Source: Stutzerimonas stutzeri (GTDB lineage: Bacteria > Pseudomonadota > Gammaproteobacteria > Pseudomonadales > Pseudomonadaceae). Taken from it: 64,000 nt of DNA. Location of the stretch: the NCBI RefSeq assembly GCF_015291885.1, contig NZ_CP036186.1, forward strand, positions 992,001 through 1,056,000, written 5' to 3'. The notes under the pieces are model-generated. The model did no database searches, had not been told where the DNA came from, and saw nothing but the letters and a program-made list of their open reading frames with translations. Below, in pieces: positions 19,170 to 28,475 of the stretch. The translations under genes were made by a program, and so were the position numbers. Positions within the stretch are counted from its first letter, which is position 1; each line of letters starts with the position of its first letter.

Positions 19170-20543
19170 TCACCAGCCCCAGAACTGCAACCACCAGCCG
19201 TAGCCCACCAGCGCGCAACCCACGTTGACGCAGGCAAACGCCAGCAGCCGGCGCAGGCCGTTGCCGCCGTGACGGCTGATCACGTTCCACGCCAGGTACA
19301 GACTCCACGCCACGGCCCCGATCAGCAGCGCGGCGCGAGCCGGTTGCGCCCAGGCCAGCAGGAAGCCCTCGTAGCGCAGCAGCTTCACCGTGGTGGCGGA
19401 AAGGCCGAGAAACAGTCCGGCGCCACCCAGCGGCACCAGCGCCAATGCCAGGTGCTGGAATACGTTGTTGCCACGGCGCATCACCCGCACGGCGGCGCGT
19501 AGCAGCAACCACAGCGCGCCGCCGACGAGCAACGAGGCACCGAAGATGTAGGTGAGGATCACTGCGCCATCGAGCCAGGTGAAGGCATCGTTGGCCTGCG
19601 GATAGTGGGTCAGCAGCCACCAGGGCGCGTTGGCTTCCAGCGGCCAGAAGATGTCGCGATCCACCAGCCATTCCGCCGCAGCCTGCTTGAGGGTGATGAA
19701 CCAGGGACTGACTGTCCACTGAAAGGCGCCCATGGCCAGGCCGATCATGCCGAACAGCAGCAGGGTGCTGTCCCAGTGATCGCTTTGTTGCTGACCGCCG
19801 ACGATGAGGATTTCCGAGTTCGGCGAACGGGCGCTCAGCTGCACTGCGCCGCGCTGGCTGCTGCAGCGACCGCAAGCGTGGCAATCGGCGTTGCCCTGCA
19901 TGCGACGGATGTCGATCAGCGGGGCGCAGTTGGGTGTCGGCAGATGGGGTTCGCGATTCTCCAGCCAGCGCTGCTCATCGACCTTGTAGTGCACCGGCGC
20001 CAGCCGGGCGAGTAGGGCGAACACGCCGCTGACCGGACACAGATGGCGGCACCAGACGCGCTTGCCGCGGCCGTAGAGAAAGCCCACCAGCATCGCCGCG
20101 ACGGTGGAGCCGCCGAGGATCAGCAGTGCCGCCTGGGCATAGTCATAGACGCTGATCAGCTGGCCGTAGACGGTGGTGAGGATGAAGGCGATGGTCGGCC
20201 AGCCGCTCCAGCGTACCCAGCGCGGCGTGCGTTTGTTCAGTCCACGCCAGCTGATCCATTCACTGAGCGAGCCTTCCGGGCAGAGCACGCCGCACCACAG
20301 ACGGCCGAAGAAGATCATCGACAGCAGCACGAAGGGCCACCACAGGCCCCAGAAGATGAACTGCGCCAGTACCGTCAGGTTGTCGAGCATGCCGGCCTGG
20401 GCCGGCGGCAGATCAAGAAAGGCGGGGATCACCAGCAGCGTCAGGTAGAACCCCACCACTAGCCACTGCAGCGCGCGAATGGCCTTCGCGTGTTGGCGCA
20501 GCAGGTCACCGAGTCGCGCCAGCCACGGCGCCTGGGTGATCAT
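19170..20543 (-). CDS. ftrD: FtrD-like polyferredoxin membrane protein of iron uptake
   Basis: This 457-residue multi-helix membrane protein is related to NapH/NosR-type polyferredoxins. Cluster motifs are CGVLCPEGS and CRHLCPVSG plus a CHACGRC loop. In FtrABCD systems FtrD is thought to handle electrons during uptake of ferrous iron oxidised by the periplasmic partners. The start at 20543 was chosen because its ATG overlaps the ftrC stop (ATGA); an upstream in-frame start would overlap ftrC by 55 bases. It is last in the operon. Confidence 0.82.
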   Translation of the reverse strand: MITQAPWLARLGDLLRQHAKAIRALQWLVVGFYLTLLVIPAFLDLPPAQAGMLDNLTVLAQFIFWGLWWPFVLLSMIFFGRLWCGVLCPEGSLSEWISWRGLNKRTPRWVRWSGWPTIAFILTTVYGQLISVYDYAQAALLILGGSTVAAMLVGFLYGRGKRVWCRHLCPVSGVFALLARLAPVHYKVDEQRWLENREPHLPTPNCAPLIDIRRMQGNADCHACGRCSSQRGAVQLSARSPNSEILIVGGQQQSDHWDSTLLLFGMIGLAMGAFQWTVSPWFITLKQAAAEWLVDRDIFWPLEANAPWWLLTHYPQANDAFTWLDGAVILTYIFGASLLVGGALWLLLRAAVRVMRRGNNVFQHLALALVPLGGAGLFLGLSATTVKLLRYEGFLLAWAQPARAALLIGAVAWSLYLAWNVISRHGGNGLRRLLAFACVNVGCALVGYGWWLQFWGW

Positions 20544-21397
20544 GCTGGCCTCGCAGCGAGCTGCACCTGTGCCCGCGGTTTGAGCCATGTCCACGCGGCG
20601 AGCCAGTAAAGGCCCAGAACTACCGCGGCGGCCAGCGAAGGCATGGCGCGATAGCCGGTGAGGCCGGCCAGGGTGCCGCCCAACGCGCTGCCGTCATCCA
20701 GCAGGGCGGAGGTGTCCCAGAGCGGATCGCCGAACACCGTATAGAACACTTCCGGCACGTCCATGCCCATCAGCTGGCCGCTGAAGCGATCCAGCGCGGC
20801 CATCAGCAGGGCGCCACCGAGCAGCAGCAAAATCACCTCGCTGACCTGGAAGAAACGCCGCCAGCTGAAGTAGCGGCTGCCGGCCTGCAGGGCTGCATAA
20901 CTGAGCACTGCGAGGACGAAACCGAGTACACCGCCGATGACGAAGCGGGTGAGGTCCATACCCGCCTGCTGGTTACCGATGCCGTAGAGGAACACCACTG
21001 TCTCGCTGCCTTCACGGCCCACGGCGAGCATGGCCAGCAGCAACAGGCCGATGCCGCTGCCCTGGCTGAGCTTTTCCGCGGCGCTGTTCTGCAGGCTGGT
21101 CTTCAGCGTGCGGCCATGCTGATGCATCCAGCCGACCATGTGCAGGATCAGCAGGCTGGCTACCAGCAGCATCGCGCACTGGAACCATTCGCCACCGCTG
21201 CCCGCCAGCCAGTCGCCGGCCTGCAGTACACCCCAGCCCAGCGCGGCAGCCAGGCCGAGGCCGGCAGCGACACCGGCCCAGAGCATGCGCAGCGCATTGC
21301 CGGCGCCCGGTTGCTGACGCAGCCAGGCATGCAGGATGCCGATGACCAGCAGGGCCTCGACGCTTTCGCGCCAGACGATGAACATGGATTGGCCCAT
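20540..21397 (-). CDS. ftrC: FTR1-family ferric iron permease (FtrC)
   Basis: This 285-residue, seven-helix inner-membrane permease of the FTR1/EfeU family has the two REXXE iron-binding motifs: RESVE in the first helix (IVWRESVEALLVIGI) and REGSE in the fourth (GREGSETVVFLYG). It would carry Fe3+ produced by the periplasmic components into the cytoplasm. It follows the cupredoxin gene by 15 bases and overlaps ftrD by four. Confidence 0.9.
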   Translation of the reverse strand: MGQSMFIVWRESVEALLVIGILHAWLRQQPGAGNALRMLWAGVAAGLGLAAALGWGVLQAGDWLAGSGGEWFQCAMLLVASLLILHMVGWMHQHGRTLKTSLQNSAAEKLSQGSGIGLLLLAMLAVGREGSETVVFLYGIGNQQAGMDLTRFVIGGVLGFVLAVLSYAALQAGSRYFSWRRFFQVSEVILLLLGGALLMAALDRFSGQLMGMDVPEVFYTVFGDPLWDTSALLDDGSALGGTLAGLTGYRAMPSLAAAVVLGLYWLAAWTWLKPRAQVQLAARPA

Positions 21398-21412
21398 GGA
21401 TGTGCTCCTTTA

Positions 21413-21751
21413 CTACTTGGCGATGATCTCGCCTTCGGGAAGATCCATATGGAATTCGTCGAAGAACGGATAGCGGCCCGGCTTCAGCGGGTGGATCACG
21501 ACGAAGGAGGTCACCCCGGGCGACAGCACTTTCTCGACGCGCAATGGCGTGCTCTCGAACTCGGTCGGCCCACTGCCGGCGTTGTGCACGATGATCTTGA
21601 AGCGCTGACGGGCCGGTACCTCAATGGTCGCAGGCTCGAAGTGGCCGTCACGGATGGTCAGCTCGTACGTCGGCAGCGCTGCCTGAGCCGGGCCTGCGAG
21701 CCCGACCAGCAGCGGCAGTACGCCGAGCAGCAATTGCCCGGCGCGACGCAT
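21413..21751 (-). CDS. ftrB: periplasmic cupredoxin-like protein (FtrB)
   Basis: This 112-residue protein has a signal peptide (LLLGVLPLLVGLAGPAQA) and a cupredoxin-1-type fold (YELTIRDGHFEPATIEVPARQRFKIIVHNAG) also seen in EfeO N-domains. In FtrABCD the cupredoxin is proposed to oxidise Fe2+ bound by FtrA. The ATG at 21751 shares one base with the ftrA stop (TGATG); a TTG one codon upstream is less likely. Confidence 0.8.
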   Translation of the reverse strand: MRRAGQLLLGVLPLLVGLAGPAQAALPTYELTIRDGHFEPATIEVPARQRFKIIVHNAGSGPTEFESTPLRVEKVLSPGVTSFVVIHPLKPGRYPFFDEFHMDLPEGEIIAK

Positions 21752-22284
21752 CAATAACCCCCTTTCTTGCCGATACCGGCGTAGGTGAACTCGTACGTCA
21801 GCTCGCAGCCTTCGAACCAGGGGGCGACGCCGGTTTCCTTGTCGGTGTGGCGCCCGAACATGTTGTGGCCCGAGCCTGGAGGCAGGATCTTGTAGGTCAG
21901 CTGGTACTTGCCCGGACCGAGCAACTTGACGTTGTCACCGTAGTGCGGGCCGTCGTTAGCCACCATCGGATGGAAATCGCCTTCGACGACTTCGTCGGAG
22001 CCCTTCTTGCGCAGCGTGTAGTGGATGCTCAGATAAGGTACGAAGCTGCCTTCCTGCCAGCCATTGCGGTTGTCTTCGGTGGCGCTGATGTCGGCCTCCA
22101 GGTGCACGTCGGATTCGGCGGCGGCGCGCATCATGCCTGGCGGGTCCATCTCGACCGGCTGCAGATACACCGCACCGACCTCCATGCCGCCGCAATGCTG
22201 CGGTTCGCCAATGGGGTATTCCTTCGCCTGGGCGAGTGGGGTGAGTAGCAGCGTGGTGATGGCCAGGGTGGCAGGGATGCGCAT
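21751..22284 (-). CDS. ftrA: periplasmic iron-binding P19/FtrA protein
   Basis: This 177-residue P19/Tp34-family protein has signal peptide IPATLAITTLLLTPLAQA. The mature part shows the family features EVGAVYLQPVEMDPP, DVHLEADI and a histidine-containing NDGPHYGDNVKLL, which in P19 make the copper and iron sites. It captures ferrous iron in the periplasm. The start at 22284 has GGAGG upstream; an earlier in-frame start would remove the signal from the N-terminus. A Fur box lies 56-74 bases upstream, and ftrABCD follow head to tail with overlaps or tiny gaps. Confidence 0.85.
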   Translation of the reverse strand: MRIPATLAITTLLLTPLAQAKEYPIGEPQHCGGMEVGAVYLQPVEMDPPGMMRAAAESDVHLEADISATEDNRNGWQEGSFVPYLSIHYTLRKKGSDEVVEGDFHPMVANDGPHYGDNVKLLGPGKYQLTYKILPPGSGHNMFGRHTDKETGVAPWFEGCELTYEFTYAGIGKKGGY

Positions 22285-22339
22285 TGAAGCCTCCGGAAAA
22301 GCAGAAAAAGGACGGAGAGAAGATTGCACTTGCGCTTCC

Positions 22340-22358
22340 GAATGATAATGATTCGCGT
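22340..22358 (-). promoter_or_regulatory. Fur box of the ftrABCD operon
   Basis: On the minus strand the site contains AATCATTATCATTC, whose first ten bases match the right half of the Fur consensus. It lies 56-74 bases before ftrA, so repression under iron-replete conditions is expected. Confidence 0.72.
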
Positions 22359-22557
22359 CAATTTCCCAAGAAGTATTTTGTTACCCGGGGATGTATGCAA
22401 GCCTGTATGGCGCTACAGGCTGCTGTTCGCGCGGGCTAGCGATGGGCTGCGACCGGTCGTCACAGCCGCTATTGATGCGGGGGCGTGAGCGATGTCTGCG
22501 CGAACCGGCGGCGAGCGAATCCTCTAACATGGTGCAACTTTTGTAGTTGGGGCCTTC

Positions 22558-23985
22558 ATGCAACCGCCTGTATCACTCGACGCTCGTACCGCGCGGATTC
22601 TGCCGTGGCTGGTGGCCATCGCCTTCTTCATGCAGACGCTGGATGGCACCATTCTCAACACTGCGCTGCCGGCCATGGCGCGTGATTTGGCGGAGAACCC
22701 GTTGCGCATGCAGGGCGTGGTCATCGCTTACATGCTCACCGTGGCGTTGCTGATTCCGGCGTCCGGCTGGATTGCCGACCGTTTCGGTAGTCGGCGCATC
22801 TTCGTCACCGCGATCGTGCTGTTTTCCGTGGGCTCGCTGTTCTGTGCGCTGTCCACCAGCTTCAACCAGTTGGTGGCATCCCGAGTGCTGCAGGGGCTGG
22901 GCGGTGCATTGATGCTGCCGGTGGGGCGTCTGGTGGTGCTGCGGGCCTTTCCGCGCAGCGACTTCGTACGCATCATGGCCTTCATCGCGCTGCCGGGGTT
23001 GGTCGGCCCGCTGCTCGGTCCGACCCTGGGTGGCTGGCTGGTGGAGTACGCCTCCTGGCACTGGATTTTCCTGATCAACCTGCCGGTGGGGGTAATCGGC
23101 TGCATCGCTGCGCTGCGCTTCATGCCGGACCTCAAGGGACCGGAGCGGGTGCGCTTCGATACGCTCGGCTTCCTGCTGTTCGGTGCGGCGATGGTGCTGG
23201 TCACTGTCGCCCTGGAGGGGCTCGGCCAGATGCATATGTCGCACGCTCGCGTGATGCTGCTTCTATTCGGCGGCGCAGCGTGCATGGCCGCCTACTGGCT
23301 GCGCGCCGGGCGCATCGATGCGCCGCTGTTCAGTCCCAAGCTGTTCCACACGCGCAGCTTTGCGGTGGGCATCTTCGGCAACCTGTTCGCCCGCCTGGGT
23401 GGTGGTGCGCTGCCGTTCCTGCTGCCATTGCTGCTGCAGGTGGCGCTGGGCTATTCGCCAGCTCAAGCGGGGATGAGCATGATTCCGCTGGCGCTAGGTG
23501 CGATGGCGGTCAAATCCCTGGCCAAGCCGATCATCGATCGTCTCGGTTATCGCCGTCTGCTGATCGGCAACACGCTGCTGCTCGGCTCGCTGATCGCCAG
23601 CCTGGCGACTATCGATGGGCAAACGCCGACCTGGCTGTTGCTGGTGCACCTGGGGCTGATCGGCATGGTCAACTCGATGCAGTTCACCGCGATGAACACC
23701 GTTACCCTGGTCGGCCTCAGCCATGCCGACGCGAGCAGTGGCAACAGCCTGCTGTCGGTGGTGGTGCAGCTATCGATGAGTCTCGGCGTCGCCACTGCCG
23801 GCGCGCTCCTGGGTGGGTTCACCGTGAATGATGCGCAGGGCAGCGAAGTGTTGCGGGCGTTTCAGCTGACGTTTCTCTGCGTCGGCGGCATGGCGATGCT
23901 CGCCGCTGCGTTGTTCCTGCAGCTTGAGCAGCGCGATCCTGGCGAGCCCGACGACGCTCGTCGGACGGTGGAGGTCGGCGATTAA
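22558..23985 (+). CDS. MFS multidrug efflux transporter, DHA2 (MdtD-like)
   Basis: This 475-residue inner-membrane protein has about 14 predicted helices. DHA2 features include QTLDGTILNTALPAMARDL in helix 1, the antiporter motif A loop GWIADRFGSRRIF, and motif C in RVLQGLGGALMLPVGR and GPLLGPTLGGWLVE. It most resembles MdtD-type transporters; the substrate cannot be told from sequence. It stands alone between the divergent ftr operon and a small gene. No strong ribosome site precedes the ATG at 22558. Confidence 0.82.
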   Translation: MQPPVSLDARTARILPWLVAIAFFMQTLDGTILNTALPAMARDLAENPLRMQGVVIAYMLTVALLIPASGWIADRFGSRRIFVTAIVLFSVGSLFCALSTSFNQLVASRVLQGLGGALMLPVGRLVVLRAFPRSDFVRIMAFIALPGLVGPLLGPTLGGWLVEYASWHWIFLINLPVGVIGCIAALRFMPDLKGPERVRFDTLGFLLFGAAMVLVTVALEGLGQMHMSHARVMLLLFGGAACMAAYWLRAGRIDAPLFSPKLFHTRSFAVGIFGNLFARLGGGALPFLLPLLLQVALGYSPAQAGMSMIPLALGAMAVKSLAKPIIDRLGYRRLLIGNTLLLGSLIASLATIDGQTPTWLLLVHLGLIGMVNSMQFTAMNTVTLVGLSHADASSGNSLLSVVVQLSMSLGVATAGALLGGFTVNDAQGSEVLRAFQLTFLCVGGMAMLAAALFLQLEQRDPGEPDDARRTVEVGD

Positions 23986-24117
23986 ATCCGGTGTTGATCT
24001 GTAAGGAAAGGCGACAGGTGGTTGCATCGCGCTGCGTCATGCTGGCACATCGCCTAACGGCCTAGGTGTTACGTGACTATTCTTCGCGACCGGATGGCGG
24101 CAATGACCTGCTGCAAT

Positions 24118-24139
24118 TGTTTACCTGTGCAAGTAAACA
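24118..24139. promoter_or_regulatory. 22-bp inverted repeat, probable operator
   Basis: TGTTTAC (24118-24124) and GTAAACA (24133-24139) are perfect inverted halves separated by eight bases, 79 bases before the next start codon. The regulator is unknown. Confidence 0.5.
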
Positions 24140-24217
24140 TTATCGACCTGTAATCATAAGCTACATATCGTTGAGTCTCTGGAAGCGGCACTGCGCCGCA
24201 ATCAAAGGAGCGAAACG

Positions 24218-24478
24218 ATGAGTGCAATGAGCCTCGCCTGGCTGCTGATTGGCACCTCGCTGTGCGGTGTGATGGTGCTACTGGTACTGCTCTGGCTGTT
24301 ATGGATGGGTCGGCAGAGCCAATGCCGAGAACTGGAGGTGCTGCGCGAGCTGCTGGACGGCCTTGGTCAGATGATCGTGCGCCTGGAGCAGGACAAGGCT
24401 GAGCTGACTTCCGGACTGCGGGCGGAAAAGGCCTGCGTCGCCCAGCTGCGCCGTCAGCTGGAATTGCTGCGCCAGTGA
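24218..24478 (+). CDS. small membrane-anchored coiled-coil protein, unknown function
   Basis: This 86-residue protein has an N-terminal membrane helix (WLLIGTSLCGVMVLLVLLWLLWM) followed by a charged helical tail (ELEVLRELLDGLGQMIVRLEQDKAELTSGLRAEKACVAQLRRQLELL) predicted to form a coiled coil, probably in the cytoplasm. AAAGGAG lies 9 bases before the ATG. It sits just upstream of edd but has its own possible operator at 24118. I recognise no family. Confidence 0.6.
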   Translation: MSAMSLAWLLIGTSLCGVMVLLVLLWLLWMGRQSQCRELEVLRELLDGLGQMIVRLEQDKAELTSGLRAEKACVAQLRRQLELLRQ

Positions 24479-24485
24479 ATGATGT

Positions 24486-24500
24486 TTGTTGTTTAAACAA
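24486..24500 (+). promoter_or_regulatory. HexR-type operator of edd-glk
   Basis: TTGTTGTTTAAACAA fits TTGT-N7-ACAA, the HexR consensus in Pseudomonas, 79-93 bases before edd. It lies inside a longer palindrome (ATGTTTG...CAAACAT, 24482-24504). A second imperfect candidate (TTGTTTATAAAAACTACAA) follows at 24549-24567. Confidence 0.62.
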
Positions 24501-24578
24501 ACATATTTCTTCGAAAAGCTGTGTTTCGTCGTTATGATTCGCTCCTATTGTTTATAAAAACTACAAATAGGAGGTTTC

Positions 24579-26405
24579 ATGCATCCCGTCGTGGTCCAAG
24601 TCACCCAGCGCCTGATCGAGCGCAGCCGGCCGACACGCGAAGCCTATCTCGCCATGATTCGCGGCGCTGCCAGTGCCGGGCCGGCACGCAACGGCGCGCA
24701 ATGCGCGAACTTCGCCCATGGCGTTGCCGGCTGCGGCACCCAGGACAAGCAGCGCCTGCGCCTGCCGGACGCGGCCAATATCGCCATCGTCACCGCCTAC
24801 AACGACATGCTTTCGGCTCATCAGCCCTACGAGGATTACCCCGAGCGCCTGCGCCAGGCACTGCGCGATATCGGCTCGGTGGGGCAGGTGGCGGGCGGCG
24901 TGCCGGCGATGTGTGACGGTGTCACCCAGGGCGAGCCAGGTATGGAGCTGGCCATTGCCAGTCGCGAGGTGATCGCCATGAGCACTGCGGTGGCGCTGTC
25001 GCACAACCTGTTCGATGGGGCGCTGCTGCTCGGCATCTGTGACAAGATCGTTCCCGGATTGCTGATCGGTGCGCTGCGTTTCGGTCATCTGCCCGCCGTG
25101 TTCGTGCCGGCCGGTCCGATGCCGTCCGGCCTGGCCAACAAGGACAAGGCTGCGGTGCGCCAGCGCTACGCCGAAGGCAAGGCCAGTCGCGATGAACTGC
25201 TGGCGGCGGAGATGCAGGCCTACCACAGCCCTGGCACCTGTACGTTTTACGGCACCGCCAACACCAACCAGATGCTGATGGAAGTGATGGGCCTGCATCT
25301 GCCAGGGTCGTCCTTCGTCAATCCGGGCACGCCACTGCGCGATGCGCTGACCATCGAGGCGGCGCGCCAGGTCACCCGGCTGACGCCACAGGGCGGCAGC
25401 TTCACGCCGCTCGGTGAACTGGTCGACGAGCGCGTGCTGGTCAACGCCATCGTCGCGCTGCATGCCACCGGCGGTTCGACCAACCACACCCTGCACATGC
25501 CGGCCATCGCCCAGGCGGCGGGCATCCAGTTGACCTGGCAGGACATGGCCGACCTTTCCGCCGTGGTGCCGACGCTGGCCCGCGTCTATCCCAATGGCTC
25601 GGCGGACATCAACCACTTCCATGCCGCTGGCGGTGTCGCACTGCTGGTGCGCGAGCTGCTCGACGCGGGCCTGCTGCACGAGGATGTGCATACCGTCATG
25701 GGCCGTGGCCTCAGTCGCTATACCCAGGAGCCCTTCCTCGAAGGCGGTCGATTGACCTGGCGTGAAGGCGCTGCGGCGAGCCTGGACGAAAGCCTCCTGC
25801 GGCCGATTGCGCGGCCGTTCTCGGCCGAAGGCGGGCTGCGGGTGATGAGCGGCAATCTCGGGCGTGGCGTGATGAAGGTGTCCGCCGTGGCGCCCGAGCA
25901 CCGCGTCGTGGAGGCGCCGGCGCGGGTCTTTGCCGATCAGCTGGAGCTGGTCGCGGCGTTCAAGGCGGGCGAGCTGGAGCGCGATGTTGTTGCTGTAGTG
26001 CGCTTCCAGGGGCCGCGTGCCAACGGCATGCCTGAGTTGCACAAGCTGACGCCCTATCTCGGTCTGTTGCAGGACCGCGGTTTCAAGGTCGCACTGGTCA
26101 CTGACGGGCGCATGTCCGGTGCGTCGGGCAAGGTGCCGGCGGCGATTCATGTCTGTCCCGAGGCAATCGATGGCGGCCCGTTGGCGCGCGTGCGTGACGG
26201 CGATCTGCTGCGCGTGGATGGGCAGACAGGCGTGCTCGAAGTGCTGATCGATGCCGCCGAGCTGGCCGACCGATCGCCGGCTGCTGTGCCGGCTGCGAGC
26301 GTGCAGGGCTGTGGGCGCGAGCTGTTCGGCTTCATGCGCTCGGCGTTCAGTTCCGCCGAGCAGGGCGCCAGCGTGTTCACGGCCGGGCTGGAGGCGCTGC
26401 GATGA
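24579..26405 (+). CDS. edd: 6-phosphogluconate dehydratase
   Basis: This 608-residue enzyme of the IlvD/Edd family converts 6-phosphogluconate to 2-keto-3-deoxy-6-phosphogluconate, the first dedicated Entner-Doudoroff step. It carries family signatures [12 protein letters not shown] and CDKIVPG with cluster cysteines, and [19 protein letters not shown] near the C-terminus. The length equals other pseudomonad Edd proteins. A 5'-AGGAGG site is just upstream of the ATG at 24579, and HexR-type operators lie further up. It overlaps glk by four bases. The usual neighbours gltR-gltS do not follow. Confidence 0.95.
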   Translation: MHPVVVQVTQRLIERSRPTREAYLAMIRGAASAGPARNGAQCANFAHGVAGCGTQDKQRLRLPDAANIAIVTAYNDMLSAHQPYEDYPERLRQALRDIGSVGQVAGGVPAMCDGVTQGEPGMELAIASREVIAMSTAVALSHNLFDGALLLGICDKIVPGLLIGALRFGHLPAVFVPAGPMPSGLANKDKAAVRQRYAEGKASRDELLAAEMQAYHSPGTCTFYGTANTNQMLMEVMGLHLPGSSFVNPGTPLRDALTIEAARQVTRLTPQGGSFTPLGELVDERVLVNAIVALHATGGSTNHTLHMPAIAQAAGIQLTWQDMADLSAVVPTLARVYPNGSADINHFHAAGGVALLVRELLDAGLLHEDVHTVMGRGLSRYTQEPFLEGGRLTWREGAAASLDESLLRPIARPFSAEGGLRVMSGNLGRGVMKVSAVAPEHRVVEAPARVFADQLELVAAFKAGELERDVVAVVRFQGPRANGMPELHKLTPYLGLLQDRGFKVALVTDGRMSGASGKVPAAIHVCPEAIDGGPLARVRDGDLLRVDGQTGVLEVLIDAAELADRSPAAVPAASVQGCGRELFGFMRSAFSSAEQGASVFTAGLEALR

Positions 26406-27361
26406 CACTGGCGCTGGTCGGAGATATCGGTGGGACCAATGCGCGCTTCGCATTATGGCGCGACTCGCGGCTGGAGTCCGTGCGGGTGCTGGCGACGGCG
26501 GATTTCGTCACGCCCGAAACGGCGGTTGAGTATTACCTGGCATCCCTGGGCCTGGCGCCGGGCAGCGTCGAGGCGGCCTGTCTGGCCTGCGCCGGGCCGG
26601 TCAAGGGCGAGCAGTTCACCTTTACCAACAATCACTGGCGGTTGACGCGCCGCGACTTCTGCGGCGCTCTGCAGTTGAACGAGCTGCTGCTTATCAATGA
26701 CTTCGCTGCAATGGCGCTGGGCATGACGCGGGTAGGCGAAGCGGGGCGGCGCATGATCTGTGCTGGCGAGGCCGAGCTGGATGCGCCGGCGCTGGTCATC
26801 GGGCCGGGCACCGGGCTTGGCGTCGCCGCGTTGATGCCCTTGGGCGGTGGCAACTGGCGTGCGTTGCCGGGAGAGGGCGGGCACGTCGACCTGCCCGTGG
26901 CGGATGCGCACGAGGCGGCGCTGTGGCAGATGCTCTTCGCGCAGCTTGGTCATGTGCGTGCCGAAGACGTGCTCAGTGGCGGTGGCCTGTTAATGCTCTA
27001 TCGTGCGGTCTGCACCCTGGCCGGTTTGACGCCGCGACTGGCATCGCCGGCTGAAGTCACGGCGGCCGCGCTCGCGGGCGATCATGTGGCGGTGGCGACC
27101 CTGGAGCAGTTCTGCGTGTGGCTCGGCCGGGTTGCCGGCAATAACGTGCTCACGCTCGGTGCGCGCGGTGGGGTGTATATCGTCGGCGGCGTAGTGCCGC
27201 GTTTCGCCGATTTCTTCGCGGCCAGTGGTTTTGCCCGCGGCTTTACCAGCAAGGGCTGCATGAGCGGCTATCTCGGCGATGTGCCGGTGTGGCTGGTTAC
27301 CGCTGACTATCCGGGGCTGGAGGGCGCCGGTGTGGCGCTGGAGCAGGCGCTGGCACGCTGA
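26402..27361 (+). CDS. glk: glucokinase
   Basis: This 319-residue ATP-dependent glucokinase of the proteobacterial type has phosphate loop [12 protein letters not shown] at the N-terminus, [12 protein letters not shown] with the catalytic aspartate, and the [11 protein letters not shown] adenosine segment. It phosphorylates cytoplasmic glucose, which here may come from intracellular maltodextrin hydrolysis by the alpha-glucosidase at 51779. Its ATG overlaps the edd stop (ATGA), so both are under HexR control. Confidence 0.93.
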   Translation: MTLALVGDIGGTNARFALWRDSRLESVRVLATADFVTPETAVEYYLASLGLAPGSVEAACLACAGPVKGEQFTFTNNHWRLTRRDFCGALQLNELLLINDFAAMALGMTRVGEAGRRMICAGEAELDAPALVIGPGTGLGVAALMPLGGGNWRALPGEGGHVDLPVADAHEAALWQMLFAQLGHVRAEDVLSGGGLLMLYRAVCTLAGLTPRLASPAEVTAAALAGDHVAVATLEQFCVWLGRVAGNNVLTLGARGGVYIVGGVVPRFADFFAASGFARGFTSKGCMSGYLGDVPVWLVTADYPGLEGAGVALEQALAR

Positions 27362-27389
27362 TCTGGCGCTTTCGGGTGTGTAATGGTGG

Positions 27390-27409
27390 GATGTTGTTAA
27401 AGCAACATC
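27390..27409. terminator. hairpin between convergent glk and hexR
   Basis: GATGTTG and CAACATC form a 7-bp stem with a six-base loop. There is no clear T run, so it may be a bidirectional weak terminator or stabilising 3' end. Confidence 0.4.
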
Positions 27410-27434
27410 TCCGCCTTGTGCCGGCGCGGTTGCT

Positions 27435-28304
27435 TCAGCTCGGCTCTTCATCCGCCGGATAACGGCTCGCGTTGAGGCTTTCCTTTACCTTGCGCAGGTG
27501 CGGCTGGAAGTCCACGCCGCGGCGCAGGGTCATGCCGGTGGCGAGCACGTCGAGCACCGTGAGCTGGATGATGCGCGAGGTCATCGGCATGTAGATGTCG
27601 GTGTCCTCGGGCAGCGGAATGTTCAGGCTCAGCGTGCTGGCCTGTGCCAGCGGTGAGCCGGCGGCGGTCAGGCCGAGTACCGAGGCGCCGTTCTGGCGGG
27701 CGATGCGCGCCACCTCCACCAGCTCGCGGGTACGCCCGGTGTAGGAAATGATCACGAACAGCTCGCCGGTGTGCGCCACCGAGGCCAGCATGCGCTGCAT
27801 CAGCACGTCCGAATGGGCGGTCACTGCCAGGTTGAAGCGGAAGAACTTGTGTTGCGCGTCCAGTGCCACGGAGGCCGAGGCGCCGAGGCCGAAGAAGTGA
27901 ATCTGCCGGGCCTGGATCATCAGGTCCACGGCGCGGCTGACCAGCTGCGGGTCGAGGCTCTGGCAGGCGCTGTCCAGCGAGGCGATGGCCGAGCCGAAGA
28001 TCTTGCGGGTGTATTCCGCTGGGCCGTCGTCGGGTTCCACCGCCTGGCTGACGTAGGCGGCGCCGCTGGCCAGGCTCTGCGCCAGCTGCATCTTCAGTTC
28101 CGGATAACCGCTGACGCCGAACGAGCGACAGAAGCGATTCACTGTCGGCTCGCTGACCTGCGCGGTCTGCGCCAGGGTGGCGATGCTGAAGCGGGTGGCC
28201 TGCTGCGGGTTGCGCAGGATCACCTCGGCGACCTTGCGCTCGGCCTTGTTGAGGTCTTCGATGCGGCGCTGGATCTGCTCGAGCAGGTTGTGTACGCGGT
28301 CCAT
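27435..28304 (-). CDS. hexR: HexR, repressor of Entner-Doudoroff genes
   Basis: This 289-residue RpiR-family regulator has an N-terminal HTH ([23 protein letters not shown]) and a C-terminal SIS sugar-phosphate-binding domain ([38 protein letters not shown]). In Pseudomonas it represses zwf-pgl-eda, edd-glk and gap and is released by 2-keto-3-deoxy-6-phosphogluconate. The start at 28304 gives the usual [12 protein letters not shown]; an in-frame start eight codons upstream is less likely. It is divergent from zwf and both target operons are adjacent. Confidence 0.92.
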   Translation of the reverse strand: MDRVHNLLEQIQRRIEDLNKAERKVAEVILRNPQQATRFSIATLAQTAQVSEPTVNRFCRSFGVSGYPELKMQLAQSLASGAAYVSQAVEPDDGPAEYTRKIFGSAIASLDSACQSLDPQLVSRAVDLMIQARQIHFFGLGASASVALDAQHKFFRFNLAVTAHSDVLMQRMLASVAHTGELFVIISYTGRTRELVEVARIARQNGASVLGLTAAGSPLAQASTLSLNIPLPEDTDIYMPMTSRIIQLTVLDVLATGMTLRRGVDFQPHLRKVKESLNASRYPADEEPS

Positions 28305-28393
28305 GTCGGTCCTGATGCGGCTTGCCAAAGGGGTGGCCTATCCTACTGGGGGCGCTGCGGAGCGGCCACAGGTATCTAAATTTGCGGTAAATG

Positions 28394-28410
28394 TTGTTTT
28401 TATTACTACA
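28394..28410. promoter_or_regulatory. candidate HexR operator between hexR and zwf
   Basis: TTGTTTTTATTACTACA resembles the imperfect edd site TTGTTTATAAAAACTACAA and lies 66-82 bases before zwf. It does not meet the strict TTGT-N7/8-ACAA rule, so confidence is limited. Confidence 0.42.
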
Positions 28411-28475
28411 TTGAACTTGAATAACAGGGCATCGCCGTGTATTCATAGTGCAGTTTTAGTAGAAGAACAAACATC

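Noticed and set aside
19147..19884. 245-residue minus-strand open frame
   Set aside because: It is a different frame on the same strand as ftrD and consists of Arg/Ala-rich shadow sequence.
24561..26453. 630-residue minus-strand open frame
   Set aside because: It lies antisense to the whole of edd, whose product has full IlvD/Edd motifs. The minus frame is low-complexity in Arg, His and Gln, as expected for a high-GC shadow.
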